Shown here piece after piece: positions 55,266-63,123 of a DNA stretch of 63,123 nt (its first letter is position 1; the number at the start of each line of letters is the position of its first letter). Both the position numbers and the translations under genes were made by a program. This stretch comes from Anoxybacillus sp. J5B_2022. GTDB lineage: Bacteria > Bacillota > Bacilli > Bacillales > Anoxybacillaceae. The stretch covers positions 1-63,123 of the forward strand of contig NZ_JAPSMC010000013.1 of NCBI RefSeq assembly GCF_026847645.1. The letters are read 5' to 3'. The notes under the pieces are model-generated. The model saw only the letters and a list, made by a program, of their open reading frames with translations, did no database searches and had not been told where the DNA came from.

Positions 55266-56117
55266 TTATTGCTTCGGCTTTTCGCCGATCCATTTTTCAT
55301 AAATTTTATCGTATTCGCCGTTTGCTTTAATTTCTTTTAAATATTCGTTAATGACGTCTAACAATTCTTTATCGCCTTTGCGAACAGCGATTCCGTACGG
55401 CTCTTCGGAGAACGTTTCATCGACAACGCGGAAGTTTGGATCTTGTTTCGCCATCCCGAAAAGCAACGCATTGTCTGTTGTGAGCGCGTCGCCTTGTCCT
55501 GCTTTAAGTGCTGTAAATGCTTCGGCGTAGTTTTCAAACTCTAACACCGTTGCCTCTGGCGCTTTTGCCCGAATGTTTTGCGCCGAAGTTGAGCCTTTCG
55601 CTGTTAACACAGTAACGCCTTTTTTGTTGACGTCTTTCACGCTATTAATGTTACTATCTTTTTTGACGAGTAGCGATTGTCCAGCCATGAAATAAACGTC
55701 AGAGAAGTCAACTTCTTTTTTCCGTTCTTCGGTAATTGTCATTGTCGCGATAATCGCATCAATTTCGCCGTTGTTTAGCATCGGGATACGTGTTTTTGAT
55801 GTTACTTCTTTTAGCTCAATTTTATTTTCATCGCCAAGAATTTTTTTCGCTAATCCTTTGGCGATGTCAATATCAAATCCTTCTACCTCGCCCGTTTGCG
55901 GATTTTTTAAGCCGAAAAGGTTGAGGTCGTATTTGACGCCGACAACTAATTTGCCGCGTTCTTTAATTTTGTCCAACGTTGTTTCTGCTGCTTGCTCTTT
56001 TTTGTTGTCGGTTTTGTTTTCTGTCGTTGTTTCGCTGCTGCAGCCGACTAAGGCAGTGGCGCTGAGCATGGCGACAAGCCCAAGCCCAATCATTTTTTTC
56101 CAAACGGTTTTGAACAT
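55266..56117 (-). CDS. glnH: Glutamine-type ABC transporter substrate-binding lipoprotein GlnH
   Basis: 283 residues. Lipoprotein signal with lipobox ALVGC and lipid-anchored Cys26, a charged linker and a type II amino-acid-binding domain (GKLVVGVKYDLNLFGLKNPQTGEVEGFDIDIAKGLA; MTITEERKKEVDFSDVYFMAGQSLLVKK). It captures the amino acid outside the cell and passes it to the permeases. Glutamine is inferred from the operon; glutamate or a related acid remains possible. Confidence 0.92.
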   Translation of the reverse strand: MFKTVWKKMIGLGLVAMLSATALVGCSSETTTENKTDNKKEQAAETTLDKIKERGKLVVGVKYDLNLFGLKNPQTGEVEGFDIDIAKGLAKKILGDENKIELKEVTSKTRIPMLNNGEIDAIIATMTITEERKKEVDFSDVYFMAGQSLLVKKDSNINSVKDVNKKGVTVLTAKGSTSAQNIRAKAPEATVLEFENYAEAFTALKAGQGDALTTDNALLFGMAKQDPNFRVVDETFSEEPYGIAVRKGDKELLDVINEYLKEIKANGEYDKIYEKWIGEKPKQ

Positions 56118-56137
56118 GAAAAATTTCCCCCTTTAAA

Positions 56138-56869
56138 TTAATGATTTAAAATCCGGCTGAGAAACAGACGCGCCCGTTCTTCGCTCGGATTGGCAAAAAA
56201 CTGTTCTGGTGGTGCTTCTTCCAAAATTCTCCCTTGGTCCATAAAGACGATGCGATCAGCGACTTCCCGCGCAAATCCCATTTCGTGGGTGACGACAACC
56301 ATTGTCATTCCTTCTCTTGCAAGAGTTTTCATAACATCAAGTACTTCCCCGATTGTTTCTGGGTCAAGCGCGGACGTCGGTTCGTCAAATAGCATAATTT
56401 TCGGTTTCATCGCTAGTCCTCTAGCGATGGCGACGCGCTGTTGTTGGCCGCCAGACAAGGCTGTTGGGTAAGCGTTCGCTTTATCAGGAATGCCAACTTT
56501 TTCTAAATAGTACATCGCCGTTTCTTTTGCTTCTTTTTCAGGCACACCAAGCACTTTCATCGGTGCAAGCGTAATGTTTTGTAAGACGGTTTTATGCGGA
56601 TATAAGTTAAAATGTTGAAAAACCATGCCGATATTGCGGCGCAGTTTATTAATATCGGTGTTTTTATCGTTCACTTTCACGCCATCAACGATGAGCTCCC
56701 CGCTTGTGATCGTTTCAAGGCGGTTAATACAGCGGACTAACGTACTTTTCCCAGAACCAGACGGACCGATAATGACGACTACTTCGCCTTGTTCAATGGT
56801 AAGATGAATATCTTTTAAGACGTGAAAGTCTCCGTAATGCTTATTTACTTGGTGGAAGTAAATCAACAA
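56138..56869 (-). CDS. glnQ: Glutamine-type ABC transporter ATPase GlnQ
   Basis: 243 residues. Walker [10 protein letters not shown] (35-43), Q-loop ([20 protein letters not shown]), ABC signature LSGGQQQR, Walker [15 protein letters not shown] and the H-loop VVVTHEM. It starts at one of two adjacent TTG codons (56869 or 56866) behind AGGAGGGGG. First gene of the six-gene minus-strand operon glnQHMP-glnKL. Confidence 0.95.
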   Translation of the reverse strand: MLIYFHQVNKHYGDFHVLKDIHLTIEQGEVVVIIGPSGSGKSTLVRCINRLETITSGELIVDGVKVNDKNTDINKLRRNIGMVFQHFNLYPHKTVLQNITLAPMKVLGVPEKEAKETAMYYLEKVGIPDKANAYPTALSGGQQQRVAIARGLAMKPKIMLFDEPTSALDPETIGEVLDVMKTLAREGMTMVVVTHEMGFAREVADRIVFMDQGRILEEAPPEQFFANPSEERARLFLSRILNH

Positions 56870-56999
56870 GCCCCCTCCTTTCTGTTTTTCTACTATTTTT
56901 TCTTTTCAGAATTAAATGTAAATGCAATCTACGGAAATCTACAAAAAACAACAAGAAAAAAGAGAAAAATTTTTTTCAACGAGGTTAATTTTTTTATGA

Positions 57000-57024
57000 T
57001 ACAATGAAAATGATAATTTTTATC
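57000..57024 (+). promoter_or_regulatory. Promoter with Fur-like box before the DUF1450 gene
   Basis: GAAAATGATAATTTTTATC (57006-57024) matches the 19-bp Fur consensus GATAATGATAATCATTATC at 16 positions and directly follows a TACAAT (57000-57005) that may be the -10. Iron-dependent repression is predicted. Confidence 0.65.
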
Positions 57025-57046
57025 AATATGCAGAGGGGTTTGCATC

Positions 57047-57292
57047 ATGACAAAAATTTGTTTTTGCAAGAAAAATAAGCATGAAACGAAAAAGTTATAT
57101 AAATTTTTGAAACGGACGTATAAAGAAGTGAAAGTGAAACGAAAAGACTGTTTAGGGAAATGCAAAGCATGTAAAAATGGCCCATTTGCGTTTATTGATG
57201 GAGAAATGGTCAAATGTGGCACAGTGGATGAGTTATTTTGTGAAGTAACCCACCGCCTGACGAAAGAGTGGTGGGAATTTCGTGGGAAATAA
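57047..57292 (+). CDS. DUF1450 family small cysteine-rich protein (YuzB-like)
   Basis: 81 residues. Cysteines occur at CFCKK (5 and 7), and in the conserved [22 protein letters not shown] block, which resembles the thioredoxin-like 2Fe-2S ferredoxin fold. DUF1450 proteins have no assigned function. A Fur-like box overlaps the promoter, so an iron-related role is suggested. The ynfA-like gene starts 13 bases downstream, probably cotranscribed. Confidence 0.8.
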   Translation: MTKICFCKKNKHETKKLYKFLKRTYKEVKVKRKDCLGKCKACKNGPFAFIDGEMVKCGTVDELFCEVTHRLTKEWWEFRGK

Positions 57293-57305
57293 AGGAGTGA
57301 ACTGG

Positions 57306-57629
57306 ATGATGGCGATGGTGTTATTCATTTTAGCCGGCCTTGCGGAAATTGGCGGCGGGTATTTGATATGGCTTTCGTTGCGCGAATCAAAACCGCTCTG
57401 GTACGGATTGGTTGGGGGAGTGATTTTGATTGTTTACGGCATTATTCCGACGTTGCAGCAGTTTCCGTCGTTTGGCCGAGTGTATGCGGCATATGGCGGC
57501 ATCTTTGTCGTTTTATCCGTTTTATGGGGCTGGGGAATCGACCGAAAAACTCCTGACCTATACGACTGGATCGGCACAGCGGTCTGTTTGCTTGGTGTGT
57601 TGATAATCTTATGGGGGCCGAGGAGTTAA
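57306..57629 (+). CDS. YnfA-family (UPF0060) membrane protein
   Basis: 107 residues with four membrane helices, the usual length of this family. Signature: [40 protein letters not shown] and [22 protein letters not shown] 57306 was chosen because AAAGGAGTG is just before it and the family N-terminus fits. It is distantly SMR-like; transport function is unproven. Confidence 0.9.
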   Translation: MMAMVLFILAGLAEIGGGYLIWLSLRESKPLWYGLVGGVILIVYGIIPTLQQFPSFGRVYAAYGGIFVVLSVLWGWGIDRKTPDLYDWIGTAVCLLGVLIILWGPRS

Positions 57630-57659
57630 ATGTTTGGTTCGTATATATAGTGATAAGAA

Positions 57660-57695
57660 AGGATGTCCCGTTCCTCTTTTGGGACATCCTTTTTA
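57660..57695 (+). terminator. Terminator after ynfA-like gene
   Basis: AGGATGTCCC (57660-57669) is exactly complementary to GGGACATCCT (57681-57690), followed by T4. Confidence 0.92.
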
Positions 57696-57775
57696 TTTTC
57701 ATTTAATTTTCATCGAATGATTGTATGATAGAGCCAGTGATTAAGAGAGAAAATTTTATAAATGGAGGAAGAAAA

Positions 57776-59749
57776 ATGAAAAAGAAAAGGATGGATTGGT
57801 GGCTAATATCCATCATCGGATTGGCGGCGTTTTTGTATTTTTACAACATTGGCAACGCTGGTTCGAACGAATATTATACGGCCACGGCGAAAAGTATGAC
57901 GGCGAATTGGAAATCGTTTTTCTTCGCATCGCTTGACCCGGCCGGATTTATTACGGTCGACAAACCGCCGGTGGCGCTGTGGTTCCAAGCGTTGAGCGTT
58001 GCGTTATTTGGCGCAAGTGATTGGAGCGTCTTGCTTCCAGAAGCGCTTGCTGGCGTATTGTCGACATGGCTTCTTTATTTCATCGTCAAGCCGTTTTTCG
58101 GTCGCGTTGCGGCGCGATGGGCGAGCTTCATTTTTGCGTGCACCCCTATTTTTGTCGCAGTTACGCGCACGAACAATTTAGATACGATGTTAATTTTTAC
58201 GCTGCTAGTTGCCACGTGGGCGTTGATGAAATCTATTCATGCCAAAAAAATCACATGGCTCCTTGTTAGCTTTGCGCTTGTCGGGGTCGGCTTTAATATA
58301 AAAATGATGCAAGCGTATATGGTATTGCCAGCGTTTTACCTATTTTATTGGCTAGCAAAAAACGAAGGTTGGAAGCGAAAACTGAAACAGCTAACGATTG
58401 CCACTGTTCTGTTACTTATCACATCGCTATCGTACGCTGCGATCGCTGATCTTATGCCGAAAGATAAGCGTCCATATATTGGAAGTAGCCAAACAAACTC
58501 GGTATTAGAACTAGCGCTTGGCTATAACGGCATCGGGCGGCTTACCGGCAGCGCAGGTCCCGGTGGAAATCGGATGATGGACGCCCAAACGGGAGGGGAG
58601 ATGCCACAACTGCCGAATGGTGCGAGCATGGGACAACTCCCGAACGGCACGCCAAGTATGGGGCAATCTCCGAACGGTGAGAATACACCACCACAACTGC
58701 CGGAGTTTAAAGGCGGACAACCAGGTGGCATTGGCATCGGAGAAACAGGCAATCGCAGCGTACTGCGCTTGTTTAACCAACAGCTTTCCGGCCAAATTAG
58801 TTGGTTGCTACCGTTTGTTCTGTTTAGCACGATTGCCGTTGTTTTATCCGTTCGTAAACAGCGGATGGTTACCCTTTCGCATAAAGCAGCGGTATTTTGG
58901 TTGGCATGGCTCGTTCCGATGATGGGGTTTTTCAGTATCGCGGGCTTTTTCCATCGCTATTATTTAAGCATGATGGCACCAGCGATTGCCGCGCTCGTGG
59001 CGATTGGCAGTACGCTATTATGGGAATTTTATAAAGAAGGAAAACAGCCATGGCTACTTCCAACCGCGTTTTTGACAACCTTTTCATTAGAAGCGTACAT
59101 TCTTTACCAAAATAAAGCATCGATTTCGGCCATTTGGATAGTGTTCATTGGGTTATTAGGACTCGCTTCGTTTGTTTTGCTTCTTGCATTTCGGCAACAT
59201 ATGCGAATCGCTTACTATGTGAAAGTGGCAAGTTTATTTGGACTTCTTCTCATGCCGTTTTATTGGGCGCTTACCCCGATATTGTATGGTGGCAATAGCA
59301 TGATTCCAGCAGCCGGTCCGCAAACTACCTTCGATGGACGACAAGACGGACGAATGATGGGGAATATGGGAAGAAATGAAGCAAATGAAAAGCTGATTTC
59401 CTATTTAGAAAAAAACTACAATGGAGAAACTTATTTAGTAGCGACGTTCCGTGCGACAGAAGCGGCACAAATCATGTTAAAAACGGATAAAGCGGTCATG
59501 GCAATGGGCGGATTTTCCGGAAACGACCCAGTGCTGACGACCGAGAAATTAGAGAAATTAGTAAAAAACGGGGAAGTGAAATATTTCCTTGTGTCAGGAT
59601 TCGGTGGCGGACAAAGCAATAATGAAATCGTCCAGTGGATCCAAACCCACTGCAAAGAAGTACCGCAAACCGAATGGAAACAATCGAACGATGCACAACC
59701 GTCGTTCGGTAGAGAAGGTGCAGAAAAGCTGTACAAATACGAGGGATAG
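57776..59749 (+). CDS. GT39/ArnT-like membrane glycosyltransferase (YkcB-type)
   Basis: 657 residues with about 12 membrane helices. After the first helix come the conserved YYTATAKSMTANWKSFFFASLDPAGFITVDKPPVALWFQ elements with the acidic residues expected in GT-C enzymes. A Gly/Met/Pro/Asn-rich low-complexity loop (about 260-325, NGxSMGQLPNG-like) and a soluble C-terminal domain follow. It is predicted to move a sugar from a polyprenyl-phosphate carrier to an envelope acceptor. ATG 57776 has GGAGGAAG. It is first in an operon with a GT2 gene and gtrA. Confidence 0.88.
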   Translation: MKKKRMDWWLISIIGLAAFLYFYNIGNAGSNEYYTATAKSMTANWKSFFFASLDPAGFITVDKPPVALWFQALSVALFGASDWSVLLPEALAGVLSTWLLYFIVKPFFGRVAARWASFIFACTPIFVAVTRTNNLDTMLIFTLLVATWALMKSIHAKKITWLLVSFALVGVGFNIKMMQAYMVLPAFYLFYWLAKNEGWKRKLKQLTIATVLLLITSLSYAAIADLMPKDKRPYIGSSQTNSVLELALGYNGIGRLTGSAGPGGNRMMDAQTGGEMPQLPNGASMGQLPNGTPSMGQSPNGENTPPQLPEFKGGQPGGIGIGETGNRSVLRLFNQQLSGQISWLLPFVLFSTIAVVLSVRKQRMVTLSHKAAVFWLAWLVPMMGFFSIAGFFHRYYLSMMAPAIAALVAIGSTLLWEFYKEGKQPWLLPTAFLTTFSLEAYILYQNKASISAIWIVFIGLLGLASFVLLLAFRQHMRIAYYVKVASLFGLLLMPFYWALTPILYGGNSMIPAAGPQTTFDGRQDGRMMGNMGRNEANEKLISYLEKNYNGETYLVATFRATEAAQIMLKTDKAVMAMGGFSGNDPVLTTEKLEKLVKNGEVKYFLVSGFGGGQSNNEIVQWIQTHCKEVPQTEWKQSNDAQPSFGREGAEKLYKYEG

Positions 59750-59761
59750 GAGGAGAGGAAC

Positions 59762-60724
59762 GTGGTGAAATATTCGGTTGTAGTTCCTGTTTATAACGAA
59801 GCACTTGTGATTCGGGAAACGTACAAGCGATTAAAGAGAGGGATGGAACAAACAGATGGATCGTATGAGCTATTATTTGTCAATGATGGCAGTAAAGATG
59901 ACACACTGCATATATTGAAAGAGCTCGCGGTTAGAGATGGTACGGTGAAGTATTTAGACTTTTCCCGCAACTTCGGTCATCAAATTGCGATTACAGCAGG
60001 CATGGACTATGCTTCTGGGGAAGCGATTGTGATCATTGATGCCGATTTACAAGACCCTCCCGAACTGATTTTAAAGATGATCGAAAAATGGAAAGAAGGG
60101 TATGACGTCGTCTATGCAAAACGAACGAAACGAAAAGGAGAAACATTTTTTAAAAAAGCAACCGCCTATGCCTTTTACCGGTTACTACGGGCGGCGACGG
60201 AAATTGATATTCCACTTGATACAGGCGATTTTCGCTTAATCGATCGAAAAGTGCGTGACCAGCTCGTAGGAATGAAAGAACGGAGCCGATTCGTGCGCGG
60301 GCTTGTCAGTTGGGTTGGTTTTAACCAAACAGCGATTGAATACGAGCGAGACGAGCGATTTGCAGGGGAAACGAAATACCCACTCAAAAAAATGATTCGC
60401 TTTTCGCTAGATGGTATCACCTCTTTCTCCTATAAACCATTAAAGCTCGCCAGTTTGTTAGGGGTTTTTCTTTCGCTTGTTAGTGTTGTTTGGATGATTG
60501 TTGTCTTGTATTTAAAATTGTTTACCGATTCGACTGTCACTGGCTGGTCATCGCTCGTGATGGCAGTTCTCTTTTTCAACGGTGTGGTTCTAATGATGCT
60601 TGGGGTGATCGGGGAATATATTGGCCGCATTTACGACGAAGTCAAGCAACGCCCGCTCTATATTTTAAAAGAAGGTTGGGGCGTCGGTCATGAAAAAGAA
60701 AAGGTGCCGTATTATGTGGAATGA
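59762..60724 (+). CDS. GT2 polyprenyl-phosphate glycosyltransferase (YkcC/GtrB-type)
   Basis: 320 residues. The GT-A domain has SVVVPVYNEALVIRETY, LLFVNDGSKDDT, the DXD-region IIDADLQDPPELI and FRLIDRKV. Two C-terminal membrane helices (about 230-255, 265-290) mark the DPM1/GtrB group that charges undecaprenyl phosphate with a sugar. It starts at GTG 59762 with AGGAGAGG upstream and overlaps gtrA. Confidence 0.92.
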   Translation: MVKYSVVVPVYNEALVIRETYKRLKRGMEQTDGSYELLFVNDGSKDDTLHILKELAVRDGTVKYLDFSRNFGHQIAITAGMDYASGEAIVIIDADLQDPPELILKMIEKWKEGYDVVYAKRTKRKGETFFKKATAYAFYRLLRAATEIDIPLDTGDFRLIDRKVRDQLVGMKERSRFVRGLVSWVGFNQTAIEYERDERFAGETKYPLKKMIRFSLDGITSFSYKPLKLASLLGVFLSLVSVVWMIVVLYLKLFTDSTVTGWSSLVMAVLFFNGVVLMMLGVIGEYIGRIYDEVKQRPLYILKEGWGVGHEKEKVPYYVE

Positions 60725-61112
60725 AGGTGCGACGCTTGTTCGCTTTACTCTGGTCGGGATAGGAAATACGCTTGTTGATTTCGGCGTGTTTTTCCTCCTT
60801 ACGTCAATGGGAGTGTCGTATGTTTTGGCGCAAATATGTTCGTATAGCGCGGGCGTCATTAATAGCTACATATGGAACCGAACGTGGACGTTTCGTGTGC
60901 AAGAAAAAGCGTCAGTATCTCAATTTTTTCAATTTCTTATCCTTAACCTTCTATCGCTAGGCACGACGGTTGTTTTGTTGCAGTTATTACATTCAGCAGG
61001 AATATCGTTAGTGATTAGTAAAGGAATGGCGACGATGGCGGGGATGGCAATCAATTTTAGCGGGAGCCGTTTTTGGGTATTTTCATCTGAAAGGGAAAGA
61101 GGGAGAGGATAG
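60714..61112 (+). CDS. GtrA-family membrane protein (lipid-linked sugar flippase-like)
   Basis: 132 residues with four membrane helices. GtrA pattern: FTLVGIGNTLVDFGVFFLL, the VINSYIWNRTWTF motif and GMAINFSGSRFWVF at the end. It is thought to help flip the polyprenyl-phosphate-linked sugar. ATG 60714 (AAGGTG seven bases before) overlaps the GT2 gene by 11 bases; an in-frame ATG at 60690 is the alternative. It completes a three-component membrane glycosylation system. Confidence 0.88.
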   Translation: MWNEGATLVRFTLVGIGNTLVDFGVFFLLTSMGVSYVLAQICSYSAGVINSYIWNRTWTFRVQEKASVSQFFQFLILNLLSLGTTVVLLQLLHSAGISLVISKGMATMAGMAINFSGSRFWVFSSERERGRG

Positions 61113-61276
61113 TGAATACGATTCGAAAAAGAACGTATGTCGGTGAAACGAATCGGTTTTGTATTAGTAGTACGTCTATGTTTTGGAAAGAAAATGGAGA
61201 AGCCGGCTGGCAACGTGTTGACATTCGGAAACCATCTATTTGCTTGGAGGAAAAAAAGCGAACGAAACAAACCATT

Positions 61277-61310
61277 ACTCCCACCTTTTGTTAAGAGGTG
61301 GGAGTTTTTA
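61277..61310 (+). terminator. Terminator of the glycosylation operon
   Basis: ACTCCCACCT (61277-61286) is exactly complementary to AGGTGGGAGT (61296-61305), followed by T4. The 160 bases between gtrA and this hairpin hold only an unconvincing ORF. Confidence 0.88.
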
Positions 61311-61311
61311 C

Positions 61312-61623
61312 CTATGGCCGGTTGGTTGGTGGCGCTTTTGGCTTTTCAGCAATTTCTTTAGACAGTTCTACTGCTGCTAGGCTAGGACGTCGCATTCGCC
61401 GATTCATAAACCCGTTAATGGTGCGCATCGCTCGGCGAATTGGGCGCTTGAAAGTGGATTGCGCCATTTGTTGTCTGCGCCAATAGGCAGCGGTTGCGGC
61501 AATCCCTAAGCCGAAGCTAATGAGCGACCAAAGCATTCCGCGGTTGTTTCTGCGACTGGGAAGGCGCAACCACTGGTTCCAAAACATGCGATTACGTCCG
61601 GTCAAAAGACGCAAAACGTTCAT
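61312..61623 (-). CDS. Small basic membrane protein, YrzQ/DUF3918-like
   Basis: 103 residues from ATG 61623, chosen because AAGGAGGAG lies eight bases before it. A basic N-terminus (LRLLTGRNRMFWNQWLRLPSRR) is followed by one short membrane helix (MLWSLISFGLGIAATAAYW) and a strongly basic C-terminus. The pattern fits the YrzQ (DUF3918) family of unknown function. The 253 bases upstream to the FNT gene are AT-rich and show nothing else. Confidence 0.65.
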   Translation of the reverse strand: MNVLRLLTGRNRMFWNQWLRLPSRRNNRGMLWSLISFGLGIAATAAYWRRQQMAQSTFKRPIRRAMRTINGFMNRRMRRPSLAAVELSKEIAEKPKAPPTNRP

Positions 61624-61876
61624 TCGTCTGTCTCCTCCTTTAAAAAAGTTGAACATTTATAATGTGCGTGACCGTTTATGAAACATACATGGAAAAGAAT
61701 AGTGAGAACAATAACGGGAGAATTTGCAACGATTATTTTTTTGGAAAACGATTACAAAAGAAAAATGATGACAGTTCTTTTAACATTCCTCTTCTGTCCT
61801 TGAAAAAAAGCAAAAGAAGGAGTAATTTATATGTGAAAAAAATCACAAACTAAACAGAAAGAGAAGTGGCAGGAAG

Positions 61877-62704
61877 ATGGAAGCAGTGAAAAAATGCAAA
61901 CAATTAGCGCTGAAAAAACGTACCATTTTAGAACGCTCCCTTGTGCAATACATGATGCGGGCTGCTTTAGCCGGGGTGTATATCGGGTTCGCGCTCGTCC
62001 TTTGCTTAAGGATCGGGGATTTTTTTCACGAAGCCAACTCGCCGGCGACGTATTTAGTCATGGGACTATTTTTCGGCATTGCTCTTGTGCTTATTATGTA
62101 CGGGGAAGCGGAACTGTTTACAGGCAATACGATGTATTTTACGATTAGTACAATCCAGAAAGAAACGACGGTAAAAGATACGATTCGCAACTGGGTTGCT
62201 TGTTATAGTGGGAATTTGTTAGGAGCTGTCTTTTTCGCGTTTCTTATTGCGCAGTCTGGTGTATTTGACCACATTTCGCCGAACCACGTATTATTTGCAG
62301 TAGCAGCCAAAAAAATTCACGCCACGACCATGCAGCTGTTTATTAAAGGGATTCTTTGCAACTGGCTTGTTTGCTTAGCGATTTTTATCCCGATGCAAAT
62401 GAAAGAAGATATCGCTAAAGTGATCTCGATGATCCTTATCGTCTTTATCTTTTTCGCTTCTGGCTATGAGCACTCGATTGCGAATTTTGTTTTATTTTCC
62501 ATTGCGCTAGCTGTTCCGCATCCAGCAACGATTGATTTGGCTGGAGTGATTCATAACATCCTTCCCGTAACATTTGGCAACATTGTCGGTGGAGCGTTGT
62601 TTATGGGAGCGTTATACACGTATTTAACCGCGCACAAACACGACGAACCGATGAAATCAGCGATTCCGTACGCGTTTCAACAGAAAAAACTACTCAACAA
62701 ATAA
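61877..62704 (+). CDS. Formate/nitrite transporter (FNT) family channel
   Basis: 275 residues with six membrane helices. FNT landmarks are ALAGVYIGFALVL in the first helix, the GEAELFTGNTMYF segment, NWVACYSGNLLGA, CNWLVCLAIFI and FFASGYEHSIANFVLF, close to the GFEHSIAN consensus. It conducts small monovalent anions such as formate, nitrite or lactate; which one is not clear. It is monocistronic with a strong terminator. Confidence 0.9.
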   Translation: MEAVKKCKQLALKKRTILERSLVQYMMRAALAGVYIGFALVLCLRIGDFFHEANSPATYLVMGLFFGIALVLIMYGEAELFTGNTMYFTISTIQKETTVKDTIRNWVACYSGNLLGAVFFAFLIAQSGVFDHISPNHVLFAVAAKKIHATTMQLFIKGILCNWLVCLAIFIPMQMKEDIAKVISMILIVFIFFASGYEHSIANFVLFSIALAVPHPATIDLAGVIHNILPVTFGNIVGGALFMGALYTYLTAHKHDEPMKSAIPYAFQQKKLLNK

Positions 62705-62732
62705 CCTGCCGAAAAAGGCAGGTGTTTTTTTT
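62704..62732 (+). terminator. Terminator after the FNT gene
   Basis: ACCTGCC (62704-62710) pairs with GGCAGGT (62717-62723), followed by GT8. Confidence 0.92.
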
Positions 62733-62818
62733 GTTAAAAATATTCAGAAAGTGATTCTTTCTCTTAGCGTTTAATGGTATAATCACGTAAAAAAATATCA
62801 CACGAAAGGGGAGATTTT

Positions 62819-62943
62819 ATGTTTTTGTTAAAATGGCGTCCGAAATTTAAGGAAGAACAACATACACTTCCATTAGAAAACGAGCAATTGCTTGGGCAAA
62901 TTGAAGTAGCGGCCGATCAATTAAAGGCAGTGATAGAGCAAGT
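62819..62943 (+). pseudogene. 5' part of a gene interrupted by an IS605/TnpB-type element
   Basis: ATG 62819 (AAGGGGAGA upstream) opens 42 normal-looking codons (MFLLKWRPKFKEEQHTLPLE, then a helix ending VAADQLKAVIEQVN). Protein-like sequence stops where the element's hairpin begins. The helix resembles the start of short soluble methyl-accepting chemotaxis-type proteins, but this is a weak guess. The remainder would lie beyond the window. Confidence 0.55.
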
Positions 62944-63123
62944 CAACTACCCAACGACTAAAGTCGTGGGCTTGCAACTCCCCAGAAGTGCAAGCGGATG
63001 TTATCCTCCTTCCTTCACTTGGGGTTGCATCAGGGCAGGTTGACAACTACCCAACGATGCAGGTCATGCCTGTGTCGTTCCTTCAACGATGTACTCGATT
63101 CCTTTTCGTTGAAGGTTCATGGT
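62944..63123 (-). mobile_element. Right end of an IS200/IS605-family (TnpB/IS1341-type) element
   Basis: The element starts with CAACTACCCAACGACT (62944-62959) and the hairpin ACGACT-AA-AGTCGT flanked by CCC/GGG (62950-62970), the form of IS605-type ends in Geobacillus relatives. CAACTACCCAACGA recurs exactly 100 bp on (63044-63057), followed by another hairpin (AACGA...TCGTT with CAGG/CCTG inside, 63053-63080). On the minus strand it carries the last codons of a tnpB-like gene. It continues past the window. Confidence 0.7.
63064..63123 (-). CDS. C-terminal end of a TnpB-like protein (partial)
   Basis: The last 19 codons visible read TMNLQRKGIEYIVEGTTQA and stop at TGA 63064. A basic NLxRKxIE helix is a usual TnpB/OrfB C-terminus. 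Nothing of the RuvC or zinc-finger parts lies in the window, so intactness is unknown. The call depends mainly on the surrounding IS605-type end. Confidence 0.5.
   Translation of the reverse strand, partial: TMNLQRKGIEYIVEGTTQA

Noticed and set aside
61112-61294. 60-codon ORF starting at GTG on the gtrA stop codon
   Set aside because: Composition is not protein-like, no family is recognisable, and its end lies in the loop of the operon's terminator. Coupled position alone is not enough.

Overview
The window reads as chromosomal DNA of a moderately thermophilic, low-to-mid GC Gram-positive Bacillaceae, most likely of the Anoxybacillus / Geobacillus / Parageobacillus group. The reasons are strong AGGAGG ribosome-binding sites, frequent TTG and GTG starts, Bacillus-type gene sets (ydbST, cysL-cysJI, gltC-gltAB, glnQHMP, glnKL, ykcBC-gtrA) and Bacillus-type control sites (PerR-like, Fur-like). 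No rRNA, tRNA or CRISPR array was seen.

Layout. 1-4.1 kb is a decaying accessory zone: four remnants of Rpn-family (PD-(D/E)XK) nuclease/transposase genes, an antitoxin/PIN-toxin pair, a gutted DsbA/FrnE-like gene, a tyrosine-recombinase scrap and a Uma2 endonuclease gene. 4-15.4 kb holds housekeeping and stress genes: a frataxin-like iron chaperone, a DMT transporter, ydbST, ahpCF behind a PerR-like box, an sdpRI-type autorepressor/immunity pair, a second Uma2 gene, an aldo/keto reductase, YbjQ and formate-THF ligase. 15.4-20 kb is sulfite reduction (cysL divergent from cysJI), followed by a MITE-like hairpin-rich element. 20.4-24 kb has a GDYXXLXY membrane protein and an MFS exporter.

24.4-34 kb is a C2/C4-acid module: glycolate oxidase genes (order E-F-D), malate synthase G, malic enzyme, a fumarylacetoacetate-hydrolase-family enzyme and an IclR regulator. 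Together they would turn glycolate into glyoxylate, condense it with acetyl-CoA to malate, and drain malate to pyruvate. The glcE and malate synthase promoters share a GAAACA-N-TGTTTC palindrome, which suggests one common regulator. 34-42.3 kb has an acrylyl-CoA-reductase-like gene and gltC divergent from the glutamate synthase genes. 42.3-45 kb is a second decay zone with gene fossils, a rhodanese lipoprotein, a methyltransferase and a coiled-coil protein encoded by 42-bp tandem repeats. 45-50 kb is a PucR regulator with CoA-acylating semialdehyde dehydrogenase and a class III aminotransferase (probable beta-alanine/omega-amino-acid catabolism), then a frameshifted Sir2 gene and a LysE exporter.

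51.6-56.9 kb (minus strand) is one long apparent operon, glnQ-glnH-glnM-glnP-glnK-glnL: a glutamine-type ABC importer followed by a glutamine-type two-component system. 57-63 kb has a DUF1450 gene with a Fur-like box, ynfA, a three-gene membrane glycosylation operon, a formate/nitrite-family channel, and finally a gene interrupted by the right end of an IS605/TnpB-type element that runs off the window.
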